From contig NZ_JAGGQQ010000001.1 of assembly GCF_018613195.1 (NCBI RefSeq), forward strand, positions 44,857 to 108,856: a stretch of DNA of 64,000 nucleotides, given 5' to 3'. Shown one piece after another: positions 56,217 to 63,859 of this stretch. Position numbers and translations under genes: made by a program. Origin of the DNA: Bacillus sp. ISL-45. Lineage in GTDB: Bacteria; Bacillota; Bacilli; Bacillales; Cytobacillaceae. A model generated the notes under the pieces. It did no database searches, was not told the origin of the DNA, and worked only from the letters and a program-made list of their open reading frames with translations. The first letter of the stretch is position 1. Each line of letters starts with the position of its first letter.

Positions 56217-57236
56217 ATGAAAGTGAAAGAACTTTTACCCCGTTTTAGCGTGCCTGTCTTCAAGGGTATTGCCTTAACCCTGGTTCTGGCACTGGCCGCG
56301 CGCTTGATCGCTGGCCTTCCATTCTTCGCGATCCTGGGACAGCTTGTCATTGCCATCATGCTTGGAATGATATGGCGGGCGTCTGTTGGAGTGAACAGCG
56401 GACTGTTGGAAGGTGCCTCATATTCCAGCAAAAAGCTGCTTCGGCTCGGAATCATATTGCTTGGATTCAGGCTGAATCTCTATGATATATACAATGCCGG
56501 AACAACGGTGTTTTTTATCGCATTCGCGAACCTTACCTTCGCTTTAATTGCTGTTTATGGACTAAGCCGGCTTTTTAAGGTGGAAAAAAGGCTTGGCATC
56601 CTGACCGCCTGCGGGACTGCGATTTGCGGAGCTGCCGCTGTCGTCGCCATCGCACCAGTCATCAAGGCAAATGAAAAAGAAACGGCTGTTGGGGCAGCCA
56701 ATGTTGCTGTGCTTGGAACGATTTTCACCATTCTTTATACCTTGGTATTCTCTTACCTTGATTTGCATGCTCTCGATTATGGGGTTTTTGCAGGAGGAAC
56801 CTTGCATGAAATTGCCCATGTTGTTGCTGCTGCTGACCCGGCCGGCCAGGCTGCACTCGACCTCGCTATTATCGTAAAATTGACCCGGGTTGCGCTGCTT
56901 GTTCCGGTAGCTATTTTAATAGGTTTCTTGATCCAGCGTAAGGAAACCGGTGACGCTGGTAAAAAAATGACTCTGGCTAACCTCCCGATTCCCTGGTTCA
57001 TCCTTGGATTCCTAGCGGTGAGCGCATTCAATACGACAGGAGTTGTCAGCGATGGCACCGCGTCTGCCATCGTCAGCCTCGCCTACTTGCTCATCGGCAT
57101 GGCCATGGCAGGACTTGGGTTGAATGTTGACTTTAAGTCCTTCCGGCAGATGGGCGGAAAGGCATTGTCTGCAGGACTTGCCGGGTCTGTGCTGCTTTCG
57201 GTGTTTGGGTATTTGTTGGTTGTGATTTTGCTGTAG
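56217..57236 (+). CDS. YeiH-family putative sulfate/anion exporter (UPF0324)
   Basis: A 339-residue protein with ten or so membrane helices. Conserved blocks GIILLGFRLNLYDI, CGTAICGAAAVVAIAPVIKA, GGTLHEIAHVVAAA. The YeiH family is linked in other bacteria with sulfur metabolism and LysR-type (CysL/YeiE) regulators. Transport is predicted, not shown. ATG preceded by GAAGGA. Confidence 0.85.
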   Translation: MKVKELLPRFSVPVFKGIALTLVLALAARLIAGLPFFAILGQLVIAIMLGMIWRASVGVNSGLLEGASYSSKKLLRLGIILLGFRLNLYDIYNAGTTVFFIAFANLTFALIAVYGLSRLFKVEKRLGILTACGTAICGAAAVVAIAPVIKANEKETAVGAANVAVLGTIFTILYTLVFSYLDLHALDYGVFAGGTLHEIAHVVAAADPAGQAALDLAIIVKLTRVALLVPVAILIGFLIQRKETGDAGKKMTLANLPIPWFILGFLAVSAFNTTGVVSDGTASAIVSLAYLLIGMAMAGLGLNVDFKSFRQMGGKALSAGLAGSVLLSVFGYLLVVILL

Positions 57237-57389
57237 ATGGGGTATTTTTACGGAGATTCGGAGTTTTTAATGAAGAAAGTTTTAGAACCCTGGGTCGACT
57301 TCGGACAAAGTTCCATGAAAAATTCGCGGTTTTATCCGAACTCTACTTCACGACAAAGTAGAATATAGATCCCCAGTCAATGCAAGGCG

Positions 57390-57427
57390 AAGAGCTGTCC
57401 GAATCACGTTTATTTCGGACAGCTCTT
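57390..57427. terminator. Bidirectional terminator between yeiH and glcD
   Basis: Nearly perfect 14-bp arms AAGAGCTGTCCGAA / TTTCGGACAGCTCTT around a 9-nt loop, between the two converging genes, with A/T-rich flanks. Confidence 0.8.
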
Positions 57428-57461
57428 ATTTAGATGAACAGTATACCTTCAAACTCAATAG

Positions 57462-58829
57462 TCAATCCACAAATATCTTCCCAGGATTCAGAATACCGTT
57501 CGGATCGAGGGTGCTCTTGATCGACTTCATGACATCATAGGCAGCGCCATGCTCTAGTCGCTGGTATTTTGCTTTCCCCAGGCCGACACCATGTTCACCG
57601 GTGCAGGTGCCTCCGCGCTTCAATGCGTAGTGGACGATTTCTTGATTGATCCGTTCGCCTTCTTTTACTTCATCGTGATTTTCCTTGTCCATCAGCAGCA
57701 GAACGTGATAGTTTCCATCCCCTACGTGGCCGACGATCGAGCCTTCAATTGCAGAAGCATCGATCAATTTACGGGTGTGGAGAATCGCACCTGTCAGTTC
57801 AGAAACCGGAACGCTGACATCCGTCAGCATAATGCTTTTCTTGCCGGCTGTATGTTTGTAGGCATACAGCAAATTATGCCTTGCGTCCCAAAGCTGGTTC
57901 CGTGCCTTTGAGTCGGCCTCGAATTGGAAGTCCGAACATCCATGGTCCTTCAAAATTTCAGTGGCAAACTCTACATCCTGGGCAAGTCCTGCCTCGTTGC
58001 CATGGAATTCCATAAACAGCGTCGTGCTTTCTTCATAATCTGTTTCCATGAATTCATTCACTTTTTTTACCGACTCTGCATCGACGAACTCTATCCGTGC
58101 CACAGGTATGCCGCCGGCTAAAATGCCAACCACGGCATCGACGGCATTTTTCACAGATGGAAAAACTGCCCGCCCGGCGGTAATCGCCTCCGGGATGCCA
58201 TATACTTTCAGCGTAAGTTCAGTGATGACACCAAGCGTTCCTTCCGAGCCGACAAACATTCCGTTCAAGTGGATTCCTGAAGATGACTTGGCTGCAAGGC
58301 TGCCAGTATGGATGATGTCACCGTTCGCAAGCACAACCTCAAGGTCCCGCACCTGGTCGCGCATGATGCCGTACCTGACCGAAGTTGTGCCGCTCGCATT
58401 TGTGGCCGCCATCCCGCCAAGCGTCGCATCAGCTCCAGGATCGACGGTAAAAAACAAACCATACTTTTTCAGCTCTTTATTCAAGACCGACCTCGTGACC
58501 CCAGGCTGGACTTTCACAAGAAAATCGCTTTCCTTCACTTCGACGATGGCATTCATCTGTGAAAGGTCAAGGGAAATCCCGCCATTCACCGGGATTACAT
58601 GTCCTTCCAGACTCGTTCCCAATCCGAATGGCACAACAGGAATTTTCCGCTCGTTCGCGAATTTTAGCACCTTGCAGACATCCTCTTTATCCTGCGGGAA
58701 TACAACAACATCCGGCAGGCGCGGTTCGTGATATGACTCATCCCGGCCATGAAGCTCCAAAACCGTTTCATTAACCGTCACCAGTTCTTCATCTACTACT
58801 GTCTTCAATTCTTCTATGTAGCCTGCCAA
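57462..58829 (-). CDS. FAD-linked oxidase, GlcD type (glycolate/D-lactate dehydrogenase-like)
   Basis: A 455-residue VAO/PCMH flavoenzyme. The FAD-binding part has PDVVVFPQDKEDV, PFGLGTSLEGHVIPVNGGIS and DPGADATLGGMAATNASGT; the C-terminal cap ends with GGTCTGEHGVGLGK. GlcD-type enzymes oxidise 2-hydroxyacids such as glycolate or D-lactate. Its start is the TTG at 58827-58829 (LAGYIEELKTVV), 6 nt after AGGGGAG; the longer frame lies too close to the repeat array. Partner GlcE/GlcF subunits are absent here. Confidence 0.88.
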   Translation of the reverse strand: MAGYIEELKTVVDEELVTVNETVLELHGRDESYHEPRLPDVVVFPQDKEDVCKVLKFANERKIPVVPFGLGTSLEGHVIPVNGGISLDLSQMNAIVEVKESDFLVKVQPGVTRSVLNKELKKYGLFFTVDPGADATLGGMAATNASGTTSVRYGIMRDQVRDLEVVLANGDIIHTGSLAAKSSSGIHLNGMFVGSEGTLGVITELTLKVYGIPEAITAGRAVFPSVKNAVDAVVGILAGGIPVARIEFVDAESVKKVNEFMETDYEESTTLFMEFHGNEAGLAQDVEFATEILKDHGCSDFQFEADSKARNQLWDARHNLLYAYKHTAGKKSIMLTDVSVPVSELTGAILHTRKLIDASAIEGSIVGHVGDGNYHVLLLMDKENHDEVKEGERINQEIVHYALKRGGTCTGEHGVGLGKAKYQRLEHGAAYDVMKSIKSTLDPNGILNPGKIFVD

Positions 58830-58881
58830 GTCAATCTCCCCTTCTAAAATGTTATGGCCCTTGGTTTTTCGCATTTCAGAC

Positions 58882-59060
58882 TCTTGCTTTACCGGATTAT
58901 CCTTTAGGAACCCATGTATCTCGCATAATAGTTTTTTGCTTTTACCGGATTATCCATTATGAACCCAGGGTCTTGAATAATAGTTTTTTGCTTTTACCGG
59001 ATCATCCCTTAGGAACCCATGTATCTCGCATAATACGATTTTGCTTTTACCGTATCATTC
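58882..59060. repeat. 52-bp tandem array made of copies of the moeB-like gene end
   Basis: The block gcttttaccgg (or one T shorter) starts at 58886, 58938, 58990 and 59043, that is 52, 52 and 53 bp. The last unit is inside the 3' end of the moeB-like gene. Read on the minus strand, the unit at 58938-58990 again encodes VKAKNYYARYMGS and a TAA stop, just like the gene tail. The array fills the gap between the two minus-strand genes up to the glcD leader. Confidence 0.9.
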
Positions 59061-60037
59061 GTGCCATGGATGAGGACCCTTCCATCTTGGAAAATGACCA
59101 TTGTGATTTCTTTGTCCGGCATGAAGCGGAGCAAAAATGGATTGCCTTTGACCTCGCCACTATTTTTCAGGGTGCTGGCGAGTTTCTCCAGGTCCTGTTT
59201 CGTTTTTTTCCGCGGGTTGATCTGGATTGTGTTCCGGCCGCATAAGGATGCATAGTTAATTTGCTGGTCGGAGGACCGGTCCAAGAATTCGTAATTGTGG
59301 TGGACGCATGCGGGGCATTCTGGATTGCGCCCCTGGCTGACGTCCATTTGCAAAAAGGAGTTGTACCAGATATCCATCTGTTCAAGATTAGGATTCGACT
59401 CTGCCCCCACGAGCAGCTTGAGTGCCTCGACTGCTTCGAAGGATCCAATGATATCCGTAATCGGTGAAAGTACACCGATGCTGTCGCATGTCTCCCCCAG
59501 TCCAGCAGGAACGGATGGAAATAAACATCTGTAGCAAGGGGTTTCCCCCGGTTTGATGGCGGCGAACATCCCTCGTGAACTGACTGCCCCGCCATACACC
59601 CACGGAATGCCGTGCTTGACGGCAACATCATTAATGAGATAGCGGGCCATGAAATTATCGGTTCCATCGACAATCACATCAAAGCCTGCAAGCAGATCCT
59701 CTGCGTTGTCGAGCGTTAAGTCTGAGATGATTGGCTCTATTTTTACCTCTGAATTGATCTTTTTCAGTTTTTTTTCAGCGGCAATGACCTTCGGCAGGTT
59801 CTCACGTGCGTCATCCTCATCATAGAGAGTCTGGCGCTGAAGGTTGGAAAGCTCCACAAGGTCACGGTCGATAATTCGCACATGCCCGACACCTGATCGG
59901 ACCAAATGGTTGGAAATCACCGTTCCCAGCGCGCCCATGCCGACGATGACAGCAGAGCTTTTTACTAACTTCTCCTGCCCTCCACTTCCAATTGGCTGGA
60001 ATAAAATCTGCCTTGAATAACGCTCCAAATCTTTCAT
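59009..60037 (-). CDS. MoeB/ThiF-family adenylyltransferase with C-terminal extension
   Basis: A 342-residue E1-like enzyme. It has the ATP-binding VIVGMGALGTVISNHLVRSG block near residue 30, DRDLVELSNLQRQ, the NFMARYLIND block, and zinc pairs CYRC (near 172) and CPAC (near 245). MoeB activates the C-terminal glycine of MoaD for pterin-dithiolene synthesis. Residues 250-342 form an extension, not seen in plain MoeB, of unclear function. It is divergent from the AOR gene, so it likely serves the tungsten cofactor pathway. The tail is copied in the downstream array. Confidence 0.88.
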   Translation of the reverse strand: MKDLERYSRQILFQPIGSGGQEKLVKSSAVIVGMGALGTVISNHLVRSGVGHVRIIDRDLVELSNLQRQTLYDEDDARENLPKVIAAEKKLKKINSEVKIEPIISDLTLDNAEDLLAGFDVIVDGTDNFMARYLINDVAVKHGIPWVYGGAVSSRGMFAAIKPGETPCYRCLFPSVPAGLGETCDSIGVLSPITDIIGSFEAVEALKLLVGAESNPNLEQMDIWYNSFLQMDVSQGRNPECPACVHHNYEFLDRSSDQQINYASLCGRNTIQINPRKKTKQDLEKLASTLKNSGEVKGNPFLLRFMPDKEITMVIFQDGRVLIHGTNDTVKAKSYYARYMGS

Positions 60038-60181
60038 CCATATCCCCTCATTTCTATTTCATTATATCTTTAAATAAAGCTTTTTTTTAGGCTGAATTTT
60101 CACTATACTTAAAATTAAGAGGAAAATAGGCCTCTTGTATTATTTTTTATCCATATCAAATGAAAGAGGTGGATTAGTAAG

Positions 60182-62023
60182 ATGAATTTTGGGGGATTTA
60201 AAAACAAAGAAGTCGTAGTTGACTTGTCAAATGGCACTGTCGATTACCGAGGCATCAATGAAGACGACGTGAAAAAGTATGTCGGCGGCCGTGGTCTTGG
60301 GGTTAAGTATGTTCTTGACAACGGACCTGAAGTAGAGCCTTTGTCAGAAGAAAACATCCTGTGCATCATGACAGGGCCTGTAACAGGTTCACGTTCATCT
60401 ATGAGCGGACGTCTGGCAGTCGTGACGAAGTCTCCATTGACTGGCACGGTTACTGACTCGCACATGGGCGGATGGACAGCAGCCCGTTTGAAGTGGGCCG
60501 GAATCGACAACGTCATTTTCAAAGGCAAGAGCGACAAGCCAGTATACCTTTATATCGAAGACGGCAAGGCAGAAATCCGCGACGCTTCTCAATTGTGGGG
60601 ATTGAGCACGCGCGCGACTGTACAGTCTTTAAAAGATGCACATGGCGAAGAAAATTTAAGCGTTATGACAATCGGCCAGGCTGGCGAAAACGGCGTGCGT
60701 TTTGCCGGTTTCATGAACGAGCACGACCGTTCTGCGGGACGGGGCGGTACTGGAGCGGTTGCCGGTTACAAAAAATTGAAAGCAATCGTCATCAAAGCTG
60801 CACAAAAAGGCAACATGCCTGAGCCGGCACAAAAAGACGAATACAACCAGGCGAACAAGAAAGCGGTTAAAGCGATTCTTGAAGGCGGCCTTACTGCTCC
60901 TAACAAAGGCGGATTGTCCGTATATGGAACAAACGTCCTTACCAACTTGATCAATGAAGTGGGAGCGCTTCCAACTCGCAACTCTCAATTGACACACTGG
61001 GATGAAGCAGAAAAGCATTCTGGCGAGTGGGTTAACGAGCATCTGCTTGTTGCCAACAACACATGCCACGCTTGCCCGGTCGGCTGTAAGATCGAAGTTG
61101 AAGTCAAGGAAGGCAAATATAAGACTCGCGTAGAAAGCTTTGAGTTTGAATCTGCATGGGCACTTGGTGCGAACAGCGGATTGAGCGACTCTGAAGCGAT
61201 TGCATACTTAATCGATATCTGTAACGAATACGGCATGGATACAATCGAACTTGGCCACGCCATCTCTGTCACAATGGAAGCTTATGAAAAAGGCATCGTT
61301 GACGAGAAGCTTGATTGGGGCGACGCTGACGGCATGATTGAAATCGCTCGCAAAATCGCATTCCGTGAAGGCTTCGGCGGCATCCTTGCTGAAGGTCCTG
61401 CACGCGCGACTGCTGCATGGGGCGTTCCTGAACTCTCTATGTCAGTAAAAGGCCAGTCCATCCCGGCTTACGATCCACGCGGTATCCAGGGTATCGGCCT
61501 TGGCTATGCGACAAGTAACCGTGGTGCCTGCCACCTTCGCGGCTACACAATCGCATCTGAAATCGCCGGCATTCCTGAGCCAACAGACCGTACAGTAGCA
61601 GAGGGCAAGGCCGAGCTTCTAAGCGTATTCCAGAACCTGCTTTCATTCTCTGACTCTATGAATATCTGTAAGTTCTCTTCATTCTCTGAAAATGCAGAGC
61701 ATTATGCTGAGCAATACAGCACAATGACTGGCATTCCGATGTCAGCGGATGATGTCATGCTAGCAGGCGAAAGAATTTACAACCTTGAGCGTTACTACAA
61801 TAACCTAGCTGGCTTCAACAAGCGTGAGGACGACTTCCTGCCAAAACGCTTCACTGAAGAAGGCGCTTCTGGAAACAGTGAAGGACTTGTCTCCCGCATG
61901 GATATCATGCTTGAAGACTACTATAATGTCCGCGGCTGGAAAGATGGCGTTGTTACAGAAGAAAAACTTCGCGAACTGGGCATCATCGACGAAGAAACAG
62001 CTCCGGCTACAGAGGAAGTATAA
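60182..62023 (+). CDS. aor: Tungsten-containing aldehyde ferredoxin oxidoreductase
   Basis: A 613-residue AOR-family enzyme. Cofactor contacts are seen in VGGRGLGVKYV (near 34), GRLAVVTKSPLTGTVTDSHMGG, RSAGRGGTGAVAG and DPRGIQGIGLGYATSNRGACH. The [4Fe-4S] cluster is bound by CHACPVGC (near residue 293) and a later cysteine in SMNICKFSS. These enzymes oxidise aldehydes to acids with ferredoxin, using tungsten bis-pterin. Rare in aerobic bacilli. The tupABC operon and MoaD/MoeB-like proteins nearby supply tungsten and pterin. ATG after GAGGTGG. Confidence 0.93.
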   Translation: MNFGGFKNKEVVVDLSNGTVDYRGINEDDVKKYVGGRGLGVKYVLDNGPEVEPLSEENILCIMTGPVTGSRSSMSGRLAVVTKSPLTGTVTDSHMGGWTAARLKWAGIDNVIFKGKSDKPVYLYIEDGKAEIRDASQLWGLSTRATVQSLKDAHGEENLSVMTIGQAGENGVRFAGFMNEHDRSAGRGGTGAVAGYKKLKAIVIKAAQKGNMPEPAQKDEYNQANKKAVKAILEGGLTAPNKGGLSVYGTNVLTNLINEVGALPTRNSQLTHWDEAEKHSGEWVNEHLLVANNTCHACPVGCKIEVEVKEGKYKTRVESFEFESAWALGANSGLSDSEAIAYLIDICNEYGMDTIELGHAISVTMEAYEKGIVDEKLDWGDADGMIEIARKIAFREGFGGILAEGPARATAAWGVPELSMSVKGQSIPAYDPRGIQGIGLGYATSNRGACHLRGYTIASEIAGIPEPTDRTVAEGKAELLSVFQNLLSFSDSMNICKFSSFSENAEHYAEQYSTMTGIPMSADDVMLAGERIYNLERYYNNLAGFNKREDDFLPKRFTEEGASGNSEGLVSRMDIMLEDYYNVRGWKDGVVTEEKLRELGIIDEETAPATEEV

Positions 62024-62035
62024 TAGATTTGAAGG

Positions 62036-62060
62036 AAACCAGGCAGAAATTGCCTGGTTT
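62036..62060 (+). terminator. Terminator after the AOR gene
   Basis: Arms AACCAGGCA / TGCCTGGTT with a 6-nt loop and T run. Confidence 0.9.
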
Positions 62061-62215
62061 TTGCTTTAAATGATCAAAAAGTGATGTACGAAAATCTTTT
62101 ATAACGGAACATCTTCAGAAGTCTCCTCGAAAGGAGCCCCGATACCTTTTTTAGCGCGATTATAGAACATGTACGAAATGGAACACTCAATGCGAAAGCA
62201 GCCTCCAGTAAAATA

Positions 62216-62248
62216 AAAAAGGCTCCGGCATTAATCTGCCGAACCCTT
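62216..62248 (-). terminator. Terminator after the moaD-like pair
   Basis: Minus-strand stem GGTTCGGCA / TGCCGGAGCC with U run, next to the stop at 62251. Confidence 0.78.
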
Positions 62249-62250
62249 AA

Positions 62251-62523
62251 CTACCCGCCTACCCGGGTTGTTTTATAACGGTAATTTTTGATCAGTTGTT
62301 CGAGCTCACCCATGGTTTCTGCAGCAAAGCGGATATGTACTGCATTGACGATGAATGTTTTTGTAAAAGCAAGCTCATCCTCGCTTAAGATTTCTGCTCT
62401 CCATCCTCCCGCCTCATACACAAACGGGAAGGAGTCGGTCACGAGCCTGCCGCCCAGCTCTTCAAAGTACATTCCAAGGTGATCCAGGTTAATTCCGCGG
62501 AATTCTAGTATTCTATCAACCAT
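62251..62523 (-). CDS. DUF1952-like protein ending in Gly-Gly
   Basis: A 90-residue protein, MVDRILEFRGINLDHLGMYF to a final TTRVGG. It resembles the C-terminal domain (DUF1952) of MoaD-related proteins such as the Thermus one, where it is fused to a MoaD domain; here it is a separate gene directly behind moaD. Its start lies within 2 nt after the moaD stop (TGATATG). It ends in Gly-Gly, like ubiquitin-fold sulfur carriers, a tail that E1-like MoeB enzymes act on. Role inferred only from context. Confidence 0.65.
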   Translation of the reverse strand: MVDRILEFRGINLDHLGMYFEELGGRLVTDSFPFVYEAGGWRAEILSEDELAFTKTFIVNAVHIRFAAETMGELEQLIKNYRYKTTRVGG

Positions 62524-62524
62524 A

Positions 62525-62797
62525 TCAGCCACCGGCAACCGGAGGGAACAGCGCGAACTGGTCGCTTTCTTTTACATACGTTTGAAGGTCCTGGTCATGG
62601 ACGATGTTTCGGCCATTGATGTAGACATGCACAAATGGCTTGAGCGTCTTTTCTTCTGTAAAAATCTCTTCGTGCAAATCCGGGAACATTTCGCACATTT
62701 TATCAAGCACGTCCATTACCCGGTCTCCATCAGGCTTCACTTCGACTGTCACGCCTCCGCAAATCTCCCTGAGATTAGCAAATACCTTAACCTGCAT
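62525..62797 (-). CDS. moaD: MoaD-like ubiquitin-fold sulfur carrier
   Basis: A 90-residue beta-grasp protein: MQVKVFANLREICGG to the C-terminal FPPVAGG. Proteins ending in GG are activated by MoeB-type enzymes and carry a thiocarboxylate to molybdopterin synthase. It lies with the AOR and moeB-like genes, as in other AOR gene clusters where MoaD- and ThiF-like proteins accompany the enzyme. ATG follows AAGGGG. Confidence 0.88.
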   Translation of the reverse strand: MQVKVFANLREICGGVTVEVKPDGDRVMDVLDKMCEMFPDLHEEIFTEEKTLKPFVHVYINGRNIVHDQDLQTYVKESDQFALFPPVAGG

Positions 62798-62888
62798 CCT
62801 AAACGCCCCTTTCTCCTTACCTTAATAATAAATTGAAAAATGAAAAATGTCATTAGCTCATTCATCAGGGGCTCTTCACTCTCATTTA

Positions 62889-63773
62889 CTATTTTTTATT
62901 CACTATTTCTGAGAATTGTCTGATCATCGGAGTGTTTTCAGCATCTGTATCGGTCACAAGATAAAATTCCCGTTCGTATGGTTCAAACATGTCGACGATT
63001 TTAATGCGCCCAGCTCTTTGTGCAGGCATAGCCGCCAGCCTGGAAATAAAACTGATGCCCATCCCTGCTTCAACTGCAGCGATTACGGATTCTGTGCTTC
63101 CGATGGATACGGCAACTGTCAAAGCTTCAAACGACAGGCCTTTTTCTGCTAAGTAATGCTCCATCATTTTGCGGGTGCCCGATCCTTCTTCACGGAGGAC
63201 GAAATCATATTGTTGAATTTGTGAAAAATCCGCTGATTCCGTTTGGACTAATGGGTGGCCGTCTGGCGTAACTAAAACCAAAGAGTCCTTGGCAACTGGG
63301 TTGCTCTTTAACAATCGGGATTCGACCTTCATCCCGATGATCGCAGCATCAATCTGGTGGTTCTGCAGTTTTTCAAGGACCTTTTTCGAATCACCGATTT
63401 CGATTTTGACATCCACTTTCGGAAAAAGGCTGCGGAACTTTTTAACCCAGCCGGGAAGCAAATAGGTTCCCGGTATGGTACTCGCCCCAATTGTCAGTGT
63501 GCCTGTCAGGGTACCCTGGAATTCGCCGAGTTCGCCCTCCAGTACCCTCCACCGCTTGGCAATATCCTTTGCCGCTGTATAAACAAGCATCCCTGCAGGA
63601 GTCGGCCTGATTCCTGCTGCTCCCCTGTCTAGCAGTTCAAATCCCAGCTCATCTTCCAGGCTTTTGATTTTCAGGCTGACAGATGGCTGTGAGCTTTTAA
63701 GCGCGGCCGCTGCTTCAGAAAAACTATTTTTTTCGACAACCATTATGAATGCCTCAAGTTTTTTCAGATTCAT
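62889..63773 (-). CDS. LysR-family transcriptional regulator (CysL / selenium-associated type)
   Basis: A 294-residue LysR regulator: N-terminal HTH (SFSEAAAALKSSQPSVSLKIKSLEDELG), then a two-lobed effector domain with GASTIPGTYLLPGWV and LREEGSGTRKMMEHYLAEKG, and GSTESVIAAVEAGMGISFISRL. These blocks resemble CysL/YeiE-type and the LysR group often encoded next to selenium (sel) genes. Whether the target is the AOR cluster, the yeiH gene or genes to the right is open. No regulatory site is recognised. Confidence 0.8.
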   Translation of the reverse strand: MNLKKLEAFIMVVEKNSFSEAAAALKSSQPSVSLKIKSLEDELGFELLDRGAAGIRPTPAGMLVYTAAKDIAKRWRVLEGELGEFQGTLTGTLTIGASTIPGTYLLPGWVKKFRSLFPKVDVKIEIGDSKKVLEKLQNHQIDAAIIGMKVESRLLKSNPVAKDSLVLVTPDGHPLVQTESADFSQIQQYDFVLREEGSGTRKMMEHYLAEKGLSFEALTVAVSIGSTESVIAAVEAGMGISFISRLAAMPAQRAGRIKIVDMFEPYEREFYLVTDTDAENTPMIRQFSEIVNKK

Positions 63774-63859
63774 GGCATTTCTCCAATTTCAGACATATTA
63801 TATAATCCAATATTAATACGAATTGCCCTGATATGGACAATAAATTTAAGTTAAAAAGA

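Noticed and set aside
57299..57345. Further 52-bp-class unit (TCGGACAA / TTATCCGA)
   Set aside because: Only one inverted repeat is present; the next similar block is 48 bp away and poor, so no period can be claimed.
60182..62023. Second UGA-coded selenoprotein in the AOR gene
   Set aside because: The AOR frame is open throughout and its conserved cysteines are ordinary Cys codons.
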